Shown piece by piece: positions 1 to 9,404 of a stretch of 64,000 nucleotides of DNA (within the stretch, counting starts at the first letter, position 1; every line of letters starts with the position of its first letter). Made by a program: the position numbers and the translations under genes. The stretch is taken from NCBI GenBank assembly GCA_949288455.1, contig CASEKF010000042.1, positions 62,001 through 126,000 on the forward strand, in the 5' to 3' direction. The notes beneath the pieces were generated by a model that made no database searches, was not told the DNA's origin, and worked only from the letters and a program-made list of their open reading frames with translations. This DNA is from an uncultured bacterium. Lineage in GTDB: Bacteria > Vulcanimicrobiota > CADAWZ01.

Positions 1-1329
1 TGCGCCATAAAAATGGCCGTTTGTCCAAACTGCGGTAATCAGAACGCCCAAAATGTAAACGGTTATAATGTTTGATTCGCTGAATCCGGCATAATAAAAC
101 CCATATCCGGCAATTGAAGAAAATATTAAAGAGGCCAGCATAATGCCTGTATCTTTCCATGTAAAACGCGCTTTTGGAACACGAAGCTTTCCAAGAGGCT
201 GTTTATATAGCGGCTGGTGATCTGGAATAATGTATATATCCAGATCTGTTCGTTCAATCAGACGATCAGCCAGACTTTTTTGCCCCATAATCGGGTTTTG
301 TTTATGATTGATGCGGCCCATAACAATTTTCGTTACGCCACTGACTCGAGCATATTCCGCAATCTGTACTGCCGGGTCAGTCCCGTATACCGTAGAAATT
401 TGTGCTCCCAACTGTTCCGCAAGGCGCAGGTTGCTGCGCAGGCGCTTCAAATTTTCGCCGGATAATTCCTTTGTTTCCGGCGTCTGCACAAACAATGCTG
501 TAAAACCGCTGTGAAAGGCTTCTGCCATTCGTGCGGCGGTTCGGATCACTTTTGCATTGGAAGGTGCAGACGAAAGGCAAATCAAGATATGTTCTCCGGC
601 TTTTGCGCTCTTTTTCTTTCCCTCCTGCAATGCAGTTCGGTTTAGTTGATCTGCCGTACGTCGCATAGCGATTTCACGCAAAGCGGCCAGATTTTCTGTG
701 GTAAAAAAGTTCTGAAGCGCCTGAGCAGCCTGGAGCTCCCTGTAGACTTTTCCCATCTGAAGGCGTTTTACCAGCTCGTTCGGCTCAATATCAACCAGTT
801 CGACTTGATTTGCTCGGTCAAAAATATGATCCGGGATTCGCTCGTTGACTGTAATACCTGTGATGGAGGATACCAAATCGTTTAGCGACTCTAAATGCTG
901 CACATTAACCGTGGTATAGACGTTGATTCCAGCTTGAAGCAGTTCTTCTATATCCTGATACCGTTTGGTATGCCGGCACCCTTGGGCATTATTATGGGCC
1001 AATTCGTCTACCAGAATGATTTCTGGTCTTCTTTGCAACGCTCGATCCAGATCAAATTCTTTCAGCTTAATTCCGCGATAGTCAATCTCTTTGCAAGGCA
1101 AAATCTCCAGCCCATCCAAGAGAGCCAATGTATCTGCTCTGGCATGCGGTTCCACATAGCCCGCCACAATATCTGCGCCCTCTTTTTTAGCCTGATGGGC
1201 CGCCTCCAGCATGGCGTAAGTTTTACCTACGCCCGCTGCATAGCCAAAAAAGATTTTTAGCTTTCCGGCAAGGATCGTACCGTCCGCATCTATCTTGACG
1301 CCTGACCTTGTCTGCTGCGTTCTATCCAT
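1..1329 (-). CDS. kdpD: KdpD osmosensitive K+ sensor histidine kinase, N-terminal part (cut by window edge)
   Basis: I translated the minus strand from the ATG at 1327-1329 and found an unbroken frame of about 443 codons to position 1. It opens with a KdpD domain: Walker A GYAAGVGKT near residue 38, then LVDELAHNN and TTVNVQHLESL. A Usp-like domain follows (HILICLSSAPSNAKVIRT) with VMGRINHKQNPIMG, and the first membrane segments begin near residue 400 (IMLASLIFSSIAGYGFYYAG). KdpD senses K+ limitation and turgor and phosphorylates KdpE to control the Kdp ATPase. The histidine kinase half and kdpE/kdpFABC would lie to the left, outside the window. Codon use (many CTG, GCC, GCG, CGC) differs from the AT-ending codons of the next genes and suggests transfer, perhaps from Clostridia. 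Family call is firm; origin is inference. Confidence 0.93.
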   Translation of the reverse strand, partial: MDRTQQTRSGVKIDADGTILAGKLKIFFGYAAGVGKTYAMLEAAHQAKKEGADIVAGYVEPHARADTLALLDGLEILPCKEIDYRGIKLKEFDLDRALQRRPEIILVDELAHNNAQGCRHTKRYQDIEELLQAGINVYTTVNVQHLESLNDLVSSITGITVNERIPDHIFDRANQVELVDIEPNELVKRLQMGKVYRELQAAQALQNFFTTENLAALREIAMRRTADQLNRTALQEGKKKSAKAGEHILICLSSAPSNAKVIRTAARMAEAFHSGFTALFVQTPETKELSGENLKRLRSNLRLAEQLGAQISTVYGTDPAVQIAEYARVSGVTKIVMGRINHKQNPIMGQKSLADRLIERTDLDIYIIPDHQPLYKQPLGKLRVPKARFTWKDTGIMLASLIFSSIAGYGFYYAGFSESNIITVYILGVLITAVWTNGHFYGA

Positions 1330-1935
1330 GGTTTTTTTCTCCTATAATAACGGTCTGCGGTATACATGAGTGTTTATATCATACCATGCGGAATACTATA
1401 AAATAATAAAAAATTGCCTGAGCGTATTAAGAACAAATAAAGATATATACAACTAAAACAGGCCGAATCTCTCTGTTTTCAAACGGTATCCGGCTTGTAA
1501 AAAATAATATTGGATTGAACTATCAATCAAGCGTTTCCTGTGAATTTATTTAGAAGTCTGTCATGACAGAAAAAGAGATTTTCATCTTGAAAAAAATATT
1601 ATAAGGCTGGATTTATAGTATTACATCTTTCTATAACTCATTTTTCCCGATTATACTCATTATTATTCCCCTTTCGTTAATATAATATTGTTTATTTTAT
1701 GTTAATATTAAATACGGAAATATATTATTTTTTGATTTTATTGACACGTAGTGAAGTCGATTTTATTATTCGTATCATTTGACTGCGTTTATTTAAGCGC
1801 TATATTAACTATTGCGAAATTTGTTCATATTTTTTTAACAGCCTATATCTCCCGATATTTTTTACAATTTGTTATAATAATATCAAGTTATTTAAGCGTG
1901 CTTATTTGGCGGTTTTTATAAGAGGTAATATAATA
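1330..1935. other. AT-rich intergenic region
   Basis: About 600 bp between the divergent kdpD and the first zipper gene. I see no open frame with coding character and no RNA gene. It is very AT-rich from about 1600 to 1900 and holds one strong promoter (annotated separately). A second TATAAT lies at 1873-1878 without a good -35 box. The drop in GC to the right of kdpD could be the edge of an acquired segment. Confidence 0.6.
1741..1769 (+). promoter_or_regulatory. Sigma70-type promoter for the zipper-protein pair
   Basis: TTGACA at 1741-1746, a 17-bp spacer, and TATTAT at 1764-1769. This predicts a start near 1776 and a 5' leader of about 160 nt before the ATG at 1936. The next two genes would be co-transcribed. 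Confidence 0.6.
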
Positions 1936-3675
1936 ATGAATAATCTGTCTTCTTCGGTAGCGATATCCGGTCAGTCTTATTCTCAGCGGGATAAAAACTT
2001 GAATTTAGAGCATGCGCTTCAAGACGAAAAGCCTGCGCTTAAAAAGATTGCCGATTATTTTGAGCCCAGAGAAACTACAAGCGGGGATTTAGAGTACTCT
2101 TCTCCTAAAAAAGCAGCTTTTGCCGGAGGCGTGAAAGGTCTTTTTTCCGGCGGTATTACCGGAGCCGCCGCAGGCGTTTGCGGCGGATATGTCGGCGTTA
2201 GGGTTGGAGAAGAAACGGGGTCCATGACTAAAGCTCTTGCTGCCGGCGGCGCAGTAGGAGCCGGAACTCTTATAGCCGGAAGTTCGCTTCTTGCTTCCGC
2301 CGCAGGCGGAGCTTCAGTCGCAGCGTCGGTCGGGGGCTTGGCGTTGGCAGGAGCAGTCGGAGGAGGATTGGGAGCCGCGATTAAGCAAGTACAAAATAAT
2401 AGCGAAACTGAATTAAATCCTAGTGTTAAAACTTTAGCTCCGATAGCCGTGGGAGTTGCGGCCGGAGCTGCCGCCGGAGCGATATCAGGGCCGGTAGGAG
2501 CCGTTGCCGGAGCCGTTGTGGGCGGATTGTCAGCCGCTTTAAGTAAGCCGGTAAGCGACGAAAAGTCTGCGGGGAAAGCTTCTCTTCTTTCCGCCGCGGT
2601 TTCTGCGGGAGCCGGAGCCGTGACCGGAGGAGTCCTTGCAGCGGCTTCTTCTTCAAACCCTATTAATGGGGCTAAAGCACTTTCGGCCGTCGGATTATTG
2701 GGTGGTTTAACGGGAGCTTCAGCCGTTATTTCCGGAAGCCGAGAATCTGATATTAGGGACGCTTCTGCGGGAGGATTTACAGCCGCCGCTTTAACCGAAG
2801 CTTTTACGGGTTTGGGCGGAGGAACTGTGAGCATGGCCGCTTCTATAGGCGGCGCAGTAGGAGCTCGTTTTGAAAATAAGGCCGGAAAGGTTATTGCGGC
2901 AGGTTTAACCGGAGGAGCTTTAGGCGCCGCAGGAGGGGCTTTCGCAGGTCCGGTAGGCGCGGCTTCGGGAGCGACTTTAGGCGCGGCTACGTCTATTGTC
3001 GGAGCCGTGGGCGGTCCTAAAGTTCAGCAAGGAATAAGGAATTTTACCGAAGATCTTCAAAAAAAGATACAGCCTTTTTCTGAAAAAGTCAGTTCTTTTA
3101 TTATAGATAAATTGGGAGAAGAAAAAGGTTTGACGGCCGTTGGAGCTATTACCGGAGCTCTAGGTTCCATTCCGGTAGGATTGCTGGCCGGAGCCGTTTT
3201 GGGGCCTATAGGCGCGGCTGCGGCTTTAGCCGTATCCGCCATTGCCGGAGGATTTAAATTCTCCAATATAGCTAAAGAACTTTCCGATTTAAAAACGGTT
3301 AGAAGCGAAATGGCGGCTAAAGGTCCTTCGCTTGAAGATATTAATTCTTATATGTGTCAGGCCGCTTTTAAAAAAATAGAGCCTCAATTGGCAAATTTAT
3401 CTCCTGAAGAGAAAAAAGAGTTTTATGAAGAGCTTTATAAACAAAGTTTTGTAGAGTTAAAAACTAAAGAAAAAGAAATTAAAGAAGCTGCAAAACAGCT
3501 TGCCGACGCCGTTTACGCCGAGTTGAAACCTATGCTTGGCGAAATAGACGATAAGGAAGATAAACAGAAATTTATCAGCGGGCAGATTTCTTCTTCAAAA
3601 CCTGTTTTAACTAATCTTATGGCCGAGTATACCGTATCTATGCTTCAATCTTCAGCTTCTTCGGCCTCTGAGTAA
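1936..3675 (+). CDS. Gly/Ala-rich glycine-zipper protein, unknown function (paralog A)
   Basis: About 579 aa from the ATG at 1936, preceded by AGAGGT at 1921-1926; an in-frame TTG at 1906 lacks a ribosome site. No family is recognised. A polar N-terminus (MNNLSSSVAISGQSYS) is followed near residue 38 by FEPRETTSGDLEYSSP, then about 400 residues of Gly/Ala-rich segments in GxxxG spacing (AAAGAISGPVGAVAGAVVGG and many relatives), typical of glycine-zipper membrane helices. The last 120 residues are charged and helical (many K and E). There is no classical signal peptide. The next gene shares both the FEP..TSG..YSSP block and a VGEETGS block. Possible roles are membrane-inserting or pore-like protein, effector or surface component; none is proven. 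Confidence 0.8.
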   Translation: MNNLSSSVAISGQSYSQRDKNLNLEHALQDEKPALKKIADYFEPRETTSGDLEYSSPKKAAFAGGVKGLFSGGITGAAAGVCGGYVGVRVGEETGSMTKALAAGGAVGAGTLIAGSSLLASAAGGASVAASVGGLALAGAVGGGLGAAIKQVQNNSETELNPSVKTLAPIAVGVAAGAAAGAISGPVGAVAGAVVGGLSAALSKPVSDEKSAGKASLLSAAVSAGAGAVTGGVLAAASSSNPINGAKALSAVGLLGGLTGASAVISGSRESDIRDASAGGFTAAALTEAFTGLGGGTVSMAASIGGAVGARFENKAGKVIAAGLTGGALGAAGGAFAGPVGAASGATLGAATSIVGAVGGPKVQQGIRNFTEDLQKKIQPFSEKVSSFIIDKLGEEKGLTAVGAITGALGSIPVGLLAGAVLGPIGAAAALAVSAIAGGFKFSNIAKELSDLKTVRSEMAAKGPSLEDINSYMCQAAFKKIEPQLANLSPEEKKEFYEELYKQSFVELKTKEKEIKEAAKQLADAVYAELKPMLGEIDDKEDKQKFISGQISSSKPVLTNLMAEYTVSMLQSSASSASE

Positions 3676-3688
3676 GGAGTCGTTAGTT

Positions 3689-5020
3689 ATGAATTCCGTG
3701 AACATATCCGGATCTAGTCAGCCTGAGACGCGCGTTTGTAACGACGTAAAGAGGGACGGAAATTTAAAAAATAAAATAACTGAAAAAATAGAAGATATTT
3801 TTGAACCGAAGCCGGACACTTCCGGTAATAAGATTTATTCTTCGCCTTTAGACGCCGCTTGGAGCGGAGTAAAAAAAGGATTTACCGCCGGAGGATTGGC
3901 ATGCGTTCCTTCCGGAGTCTTAGGAGGCATAGCCGGAACGAGAGTTGGAGAGGAAACCGGCTCCCTTGCTAAAGCGTTGATCGCCGGATCGACGGTAGGA
4001 GCCGGAAGCGTTTTTTTAGGCTCCGGCTTATTAGAGGCTGCAGCCGGCAATTCTGTTATGGTTTTAAACGTTGGAGCTATGGCCGGAGCCGGAGCCGTTG
4101 CCGGAGGAGTTGGCGCGGCAATTAAGCATTTATCTGCTTCAAAAGGCATAGAATCTGCCTTTATAAAGAAAGTTCTGCCGGTTTGTGCCGGCGTTGCTTC
4201 AGGAGCTGCTCTTGGAGCTATAGGAGGGCCTATTGCGACGGCTGCAGGAGCCGTTATAGGAGGCGTTTCAGCCGCTTTGAGCCGTCCAAGCGAGGGTTTT
4301 GAAGGGGATGTTAAGGGAACTGTTAAAGCTTCTCTTCTTTCTTCCGCCGTAGCCGGCGGGACAGCCGCCGTAGCCGGAGGACTTTTGGCGTCGGTTTCGG
4401 CAGATCCTTCGGTCGTTTCCGATACCGTTAGGAATCTGGCGATAGCCGGAGGCCTGGCGGGAGGAGCCGCTTCCGTTTCGGGAGCCAGGCTTTCGGAAAT
4501 GAAAGACGGAGCTTCCGCCGCTTCAAAGGCCGTGTCTATAGCTTCTGCGTTGTCTTCCGGGAAAGTAGGCGGCTTAACGTCTTTATCTTCGTCGATTGGA
4601 GGAGCTATAGGCTTGCGCGCCGATACTGTTCATGGAAAGGCGTTGCTTTCCGGTTGCGTAGGCGGAGCCGTAGGAGCTGTTTCCGGCATAGCCGCAGGCC
4701 CCGCAGGCATGGTTGCCGGAGCGATTTTAGGAGCGGTCGCTTCTTCTATAGGAGCCTCGGCAGGCCCTAAATTAAAACAAGCCGTTAGGAATGTTAAAGA
4801 AGCCGTTTTAGATAAATGCGAACCCGTCTTAATTAAAATTGACGGTAAGCTGGAACAATTCATTGATAAATTTGAAGGACCGGCGTCTAAGGTTTTGGGC
4901 GAAAAAACTGGAGAAAAGTTGACGGAATTTGTAAAGGAAAAAATAGACGATGCCATAGATCCAAAACCTATAGATTTGGAACAGTATGATTTAGATAAAC
5001 CTTATAATAAAAAAGAATAG
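3689..5020 (+). CDS. Gly/Ala-rich glycine-zipper protein, unknown function (paralog B)
   Basis: 443 aa from an ATG preceded by AAGGAG, 13 bp after the first zipper gene, so the two form an operon. N-terminal residues 1-60 mirror paralog A: MNSVNISGSS, then FEPKPDTSGNKIYSSP and VGEETGSLAKAL. The centre is again Gly/Ala-rich with GxxxG spacing (GAVGAVSGIAAGPAGMVAGA). The charged tail (VKEAVLDKCEPVLIKIDGKL onward, about 80 aa) is shorter than in paralog A. There is no signal peptide and no recognised domain. The pair looks like a tandem duplication followed by divergence. The third relative at 46828-48135 has a similar Gly-zipper end and an ISG motif near its N-terminus. Confidence 0.8.
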   Translation: MNSVNISGSSQPETRVCNDVKRDGNLKNKITEKIEDIFEPKPDTSGNKIYSSPLDAAWSGVKKGFTAGGLACVPSGVLGGIAGTRVGEETGSLAKALIAGSTVGAGSVFLGSGLLEAAAGNSVMVLNVGAMAGAGAVAGGVGAAIKHLSASKGIESAFIKKVLPVCAGVASGAALGAIGGPIATAAGAVIGGVSAALSRPSEGFEGDVKGTVKASLLSSAVAGGTAAVAGGLLASVSADPSVVSDTVRNLAIAGGLAGGAASVSGARLSEMKDGASAASKAVSIASALSSGKVGGLTSLSSSIGGAIGLRADTVHGKALLSGCVGGAVGAVSGIAAGPAGMVAGAILGAVASSIGASAGPKLKQAVRNVKEAVLDKCEPVLIKIDGKLEQFIDKFEGPASKVLGEKTGEKLTEFVKEKIDDAIDPKPIDLEQYDLDKPYNKKE

Positions 5021-5047
5021 TCGTTGAATACTTAATTAACGATATGG

Positions 5048-5380
5048 TTAATGACTAAAGTCAAGAATTTGTATTCGGTTAGTCGTATTTTTTGAAATAA
5101 GTTCTTTTATTTTCGCGGCGAATGGACATGGGTAACCTATTGGCGTTCCCTTTTTTACGCAAGAGGCTAATGCTATTGTTTCCGCTCCGCGTTCAATCAG
5201 AGTTTTTGCGCGTAAAACGGCTTTTTTGCCCGGGCATCCTCCGCAATTAATAAATCCGATTATATCTATCTCTTCTTTTATTTCGCCGAACGCTCCGGTT
5301 TTTTCCCTTATCGCTTGAAAGCATCCTGTCCCGGGACAATAATCTTCGGTTTGTAAACATCTGATAATTCCTATTTTCAT
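5048..5380 (-). CDS. CGGC-domain (putative metal-binding) protein
   Basis: 110 aa. Contains the CGGC motif in FINCGGCPGKKAVLRAK (about residues 45-60), plus conserved-looking Cys in IGIIRCLQTEDYCPGTGCF at the start and LASCVKKGTPIGYPCPF later. This pattern fits the CGGC domain family, small proteins of anaerobes presumed to bind a metal or Fe-S cluster; the function is unknown. It converges on zipper paralog B, with its stop 27 bp away. Upstream, a strong terminator separates it from the GAF gene, so it probably has its own promoter in the short gap. Confidence 0.8.
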   Translation of the reverse strand: MKIGIIRCLQTEDYCPGTGCFQAIREKTGAFGEIKEEIDIIGFINCGGCPGKKAVLRAKTLIERGAETIALASCVKKGTPIGYPCPFAAKIKELISKNTTNRIQILDFSH

Positions 5381-5393
5381 TTTATCTCCTTAT

Positions 5394-5426
5394 AAAAAAG
5401 GCGGCTATCGCTCGGCCGCCTTTTTT
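5394..5426 (-). terminator. Rho-independent terminator after the GAF gene
   Basis: Perfect 12-bp stem (AAAAAAGGCGGC, loop of 9, GCCGCCTTTTTT) just past the stop of the minus-strand GAF gene. A- and T-runs on both sides allow termination in either direction. Confidence 0.85.
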
Positions 5427-5433
5427 ATTTTGT

Positions 5434-6978
5434 TTATTCCATGCCTCTTGAGAAACTGTCGTAATATATGAATACGTCGTCTACAAGCGCGTTATATTTT
5501 TTAGTTAAAGCTTCGTATAATCTCATGTTTTCGAGCGCCGTAGCCGCGGAATTAGCTAAGATTCTGAAGAATTCGATTTCGCTTTCCGAAATCGAGGAAC
5601 CGTGACGGCGTCCGGATACGAAGCAGATCAGTAATCCGAGGTTCCTTTCTTTCGATATTATCGGAATTCTAATGATCGAGCCTATATCTAATTCTTTGCA
5701 TTTATCTGCTATATGCATGGTGTTAGTAATATTTTTGAAAGAGACCTGTTCTTCATATAATTCTTTCTCGGAGCGTTCGACATAATATTCTTGTATAAGA
5801 TGCAGGAGTTCTTCCGAAATATTGCCATGGAATGATTTTAAGGATAATTGAGTTTTTCGAGGATTCCAGGTAAGCAATGCGCAGCCGATTGAGTCCGTAG
5901 CTTCCGCCGCGCCTATTACTATTTTTTTGAAGACTTCCTCTTTATTTAGACTTTTATTCATAGCCGACGTTACCGTCGATAATTTTTGCAGCCTTTTTAA
6001 TTGATAAGCGTTTTGAATAGCCGTAGCCGTTTGATTGGCAAGCGTTTTTAGATAGTTGATTTCATCTTCTGAGAAAAAATATTTATGAGCCGTATACACT
6101 CTGAAAGTACCGAAGATTTTTTCCGAAGACGAAAGAGGCAAACATAAAACCGATACTACGCCTTCTTGCTGAGCCATTTCCGCTCTTTTAAATCTGGGAT
6201 CTTTCGAAATCTCCGGAATGTATATTTCTTTTCCATTCATGACTTCTTTTTCAATAGGCATTTCGTCTATTGAATGATAACCCGTAGCAAGAAATACTTC
6301 GCCTAATCCCCAAGACGCCATAAGTTCCATCTGATGATTATTCGCATTATACAACCTTATGGATGATCCTTTTAAATTGAGAATATCGGAAGCGTATACT
6401 ACTGTAGTTTGCAGAATATCGTCTAAATTTGTAGACGATATTATCTTTTGCGAAAATTCTACTAACGTTTTGCTTCTTTTTAAGGATTTGAAAGTTTCTA
6501 TGGCTATGGCGGCTTGAAGCGCAAGTCTTTTAAATGTTTCTATTTCTTCTTCGGAAAACGAAGTTTGTTTGAACGAATAGCCTCTTAAGACGCCTAGAGA
6601 ATAAGTGGTGGTTTTGAGAGGAGCGGTTATTATAGCTTGGATATTTTCTCTTGTAACGTAGTCGAAATATTTAAATTTATCCTCTTCCGCTATAGTCGCT
6701 ACAATAGTTTCTCCGTCTATGAAAACTTTTCTTCCCACTTCGCTTTCAGAAAGGAGAATATCTCCTTTCTTTATATAAGCGTCGCTTAGACCGCAGTGAG
6801 CCGCTACTTCAAGTCTTTCGCATTTTTTGTCGATTATTCTGATCATAGCGGCGTCTATGCAAGGAAGTTCCGCGGTTATTTTATTTACGATGCCATCTAT
6901 AACGCTTTGGTATGAGTCAAGAGAATTAATCTTATGGCATATTTCGCATAAGCCAAAATGGTTGCTTGTGCAGGTCAT
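5434..6978 (-). CDS. Triple GAF-domain protein
   Basis: 514 aa. Three GAF domains in a row: about residues 20-165 (ending LQAAIAIETFKSLKRSK), 170-325 (KGSSIRLYNANNHQMELMAS ... LANQTATAIQNAYQL) and 335-495 (LANSAATALENMRLYEAL). Each ends in the helix typical of GAF domains, and the linkers look coiled-coil. There is no kinase, GGDEF, HD-GYP or DNA-binding output domain, so it may sense a small ligand and act through a partner. CEICHKIN near residue 10 holds a Cys pair. Last gene of a lepA - DUF6941-like - GAF run on the minus strand. Confidence 0.85.
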   Translation of the reverse strand: MTCTSNHFGLCEICHKINSLDSYQSVIDGIVNKITAELPCIDAAMIRIIDKKCERLEVAAHCGLSDAYIKKGDILLSESEVGRKVFIDGETIVATIAEEDKFKYFDYVTRENIQAIITAPLKTTTYSLGVLRGYSFKQTSFSEEEIETFKRLALQAAIAIETFKSLKRSKTLVEFSQKIISSTNLDDILQTTVVYASDILNLKGSSIRLYNANNHQMELMASWGLGEVFLATGYHSIDEMPIEKEVMNGKEIYIPEISKDPRFKRAEMAQQEGVVSVLCLPLSSSEKIFGTFRVYTAHKYFFSEDEINYLKTLANQTATAIQNAYQLKRLQKLSTVTSAMNKSLNKEEVFKKIVIGAAEATDSIGCALLTWNPRKTQLSLKSFHGNISEELLHLIQEYYVERSEKELYEEQVSFKNITNTMHIADKCKELDIGSIIRIPIISKERNLGLLICFVSGRRHGSSISESEIEFFRILANSAATALENMRLYEALTKKYNALVDDVFIYYDSFSRGME

Positions 6979-7017
6979 TTAAATCACCTCTTCTCTCTTT
7001 TATATTGTTAAAAAGAT

Positions 7018-7449
7018 TTATTTTTCTTTTTTGTCGGAGCTTCTTTTTAATAAATTAATATAAAGAGGCATGGTCGCGTCTAGTTCTTCGTCAATCCAAA
7101 TCCTAATGGAATATTCGCCTTCGTCTTCAAATACGGGACCGTATAACGGGAAAATTTCGTCATGTCTAAGTTCTTTTATATCTACATTTTCCGGAACTTT
7201 TGGAACGTCAAAAAAACCTTCGAGTTTCATAAGCTCTTTTTCCGAATCGTCTATCATATCAAGTTTGAACGAATGTTTTTTCCCGGATTCGATCGGATCT
7301 ATTAATACCCTTAAAACTATATATGCATGAGGAATTCTGACCGGCAGTTCGTTTACTATAAGCCTGTCGTATATGCCCATTATGTTTAATTTGCCTCCTA
7401 CCGCTCTAGAAGCGTAGTCGCATAAAAGCAGAAAACCTGTTGTAGCCAT
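7018..7449 (-). CDS. DUF6941-like small protein
   Basis: 143 aa, predicted soluble beta-rich protein with no signal peptide. The N-terminus MATTGFLLLCDYASRAVGGK and the LNIMGIYDRLIV segment resemble the DUF6941 group, single-domain proteins of unknown function. It sits 20 bp after lepA and 39 bp before the GAF gene on the same strand, so co-transcription is likely. Family assignment is by resemblance from memory; no function can be read from it. Confidence 0.65.
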   Translation of the reverse strand: MATTGFLLLCDYASRAVGGKLNIMGIYDRLIVNELPVRIPHAYIVLRVLIDPIESGKKHSFKLDMIDDSEKELMKLEGFFDVPKVPENVDIKELRHDEIFPLYGPVFEDEGEYSIRIWIDEELDATMPLYINLLKRSSDKKEK

Positions 7450-7469
7450 TGTTTAATCTCCTTAGATGA

Positions 7470-9278
7470 TTATTTTTCTTTTGTTTTTAAGACGGCAAGA
7501 AAAGCTTCCTGTGGAATTTCGACGCTGCCGATAGTTTTCATGCGTTTTTTGCCTTCTTTTTGTTTTTCTAATAATTTGCGCTTTCTTGATATATCCCCTC
7601 CGTAACATTTAGCTAAAACGTTTTTTCTAAGAGCGGATATCGTTTCTCTGGCTATGATTCTTCCGTTTGCCGCAGCTTGGATAGGTATTTGAAACATATG
7701 TCTCGGTATCGTGTCTTTTAAGTTTTCCGTAAGACGCTTCGCTGCTTCGTACGCGTTATCTTTATGTACTATCAAACTTAAAGCGTCGACTTTTTCCGAA
7801 TTCACAAGTATCTCAAGTTTGATAAGAGGAGCTTCTTGATATCCTATAATTTCATAATCTAAAGAGGCGTATCCTTTCGTGACGGATTTAAGTTTATCAA
7901 AAAAATCTGTAATTATTTCTCCAAAGGGAATTTCATAAGTTATAATAAATCGGTTGTCCATGTAACAGGTCATATCTTTGTAAATTCCGCGTTTTGATTG
8001 GCATAATTCCATCACCGGGCCGACAAAGTTTTCGGGTACTATTATCACCGCTTTAACCAAAGGCTCTTCTATATATTTAATTTTAGTAGGATCGGGAAGT
8101 TCCGATGGGTTTTCTATATCTAAGATTTCTCCGTTTGTAAGATATACTTTGTACACTACGGAAGGAGCTGTCGCTATAATATTCAGTCCGTATTCTCGTT
8201 CTAGTCTTTCCTCGATGATTTCCATATGAAGAAGTCCTAAAAAACCGCATCTGAAACCAAAACCAAGAGCTATAGATTTTTCCTGTTCAAAGACAAGCGC
8301 CGCGTCGTTAAGCTGAAGTTTTTCCAGAGCGTCTCTTAAAGTTTCGTAGTGGACGTTTTCGACAGGATAAATTCCGCAATAGACCATCGGCAAAACTTCT
8401 CTGTAACCCGGCAAAGGCTCGTTAGATCCGTTTTCAGCCAACGTAACGGTATCGCCGACTCTCGTATCTCTAATATCTTTGATTTGAGCGATTAAATATC
8501 CTACGTCTCCGGCTTTTAATTCTTCGGTTTTTTTCATGTCAGGAGTAAATATTCCAACTTCGTCTGTTTCATAACATTTATCCGTTGACATGAGCTTGAT
8601 CATGCTTCCTTTTGATATGCTCCCGTCTATAATTCGTATGAAGAGGACGACTCCTCTGTAAGGATCGTACTGAGAATCAAAAATTAAAGCCCTGAGCGGA
8701 GCGTCTTCGCGTCCGTCGGGAGAAGGAAGTTTCTCTACCAGAGCCTTTAGAACTTCGTCTGTTCCTATTCCTTCTTTTGCGGATATTAAAATAGCGTCGT
8801 CCGCAGGCAGAGCTAAAACGTCTTCTATTTCTGTTTTTACTCTTTCCGGATCGGCTATGGGAAGATCTATTTTATTGATGACGGGAATAACTTCCAGCTT
8901 ATTTTCTACGGCTAGAAAGTAATTCGCCATCGTTTGAGCTTCTACTCCTTGGGACGCGTCTATTATTAATACCGCTCCTTCGCATGCCGCCAGACTCCTG
9001 GAAACTTCGTAGGTAAAATCGACATGTCCCGGAGTGTCTATAAGATTAAGCTGGTAAGTCTCGCCGTCTGAAGATTGGTAATAAATAGTTACGGGATGAG
9101 CTTTTATCGTAATGCCTCGTTCTTTTTCCAGCGCCATTTTATCAAGTACTTGGGCTTCCATATCTCTTTCCTTTATCGTGCCCGTCGCTTCTAAAAGCCT
9201 ATCGGCAAGCGTGGATTTGCCATGATCTATATGCGCTATAATGCAGAAATTTCTGATTCTGCTCATTCTTTCGTTCAT
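7470..9278 (-). CDS. lepA: Elongation factor 4 (LepA) GTPase
   Basis: 602 aa, the usual LepA length. G1 AHIDHGKST near residue 15, switch region [17 protein letters not shown] (G3) and NKIDLP (G4) are all present. EF-G-like domains follow, then the LepA-specific C-terminal region ([40 protein letters not shown]). LepA is a ribosome-associated translational GTPase thought to remobilise stalled ribosomes. The start at 9278 is supported by CGAGG five bases upstream. First gene of a run with the DUF6941-like and GAF genes. Confidence 0.98.
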   Translation of the reverse strand: MNERMSRIRNFCIIAHIDHGKSTLADRLLEATGTIKERDMEAQVLDKMALEKERGITIKAHPVTIYYQSSDGETYQLNLIDTPGHVDFTYEVSRSLAACEGAVLIIDASQGVEAQTMANYFLAVENKLEVIPVINKIDLPIADPERVKTEIEDVLALPADDAILISAKEGIGTDEVLKALVEKLPSPDGREDAPLRALIFDSQYDPYRGVVLFIRIIDGSISKGSMIKLMSTDKCYETDEVGIFTPDMKKTEELKAGDVGYLIAQIKDIRDTRVGDTVTLAENGSNEPLPGYREVLPMVYCGIYPVENVHYETLRDALEKLQLNDAALVFEQEKSIALGFGFRCGFLGLLHMEIIEERLEREYGLNIIATAPSVVYKVYLTNGEILDIENPSELPDPTKIKYIEEPLVKAVIIVPENFVGPVMELCQSKRGIYKDMTCYMDNRFIITYEIPFGEIITDFFDKLKSVTKGYASLDYEIIGYQEAPLIKLEILVNSEKVDALSLIVHKDNAYEAAKRLTENLKDTIPRHMFQIPIQAAANGRIIARETISALRKNVLAKCYGGDISRKRKLLEKQKEGKKRMKTIGSVEIPQEAFLAVLKTKEK

Positions 9279-9313
9279 AAAAACCTCGGGAGATTTGCCG
9301 GTAATACTTCTCT

Positions 9314-9359
9314 AAACGGCGGCTGCCGAGCTATAACATAGTAGCTGCAGCCGTCGTTT
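9314..9359 (-). terminator. Hairpin between the A2M gene and lepA
   Basis: AAACGGCGGCTGC at 9314-9326 pairs with GCAGCCGTCGTTT at 9347-9359 (one G-T pair). It lies in the 126-bp gap and probably ends the macroglobulin transcript; the U-run is short on the minus side. Confidence 0.55.
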
Positions 9360-9404
9360 TTAGGAAAAGTATAATTTCATTTATGAAGCTATTTTTTCCT
9401 TTTT

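Noticed and set aside
217-1260. Plus-strand open frames in the first 1.3 kb
   Set aside because: They are shadows of the uninterrupted KdpD frame on the minus strand, which has full-length family motifs.
2055-2834. Minus-strand open frame opposite the first zipper gene
   Set aside because: Ala/Pro-rich mirror of GCC/GGA codons with no ribosome site; a composition artefact.
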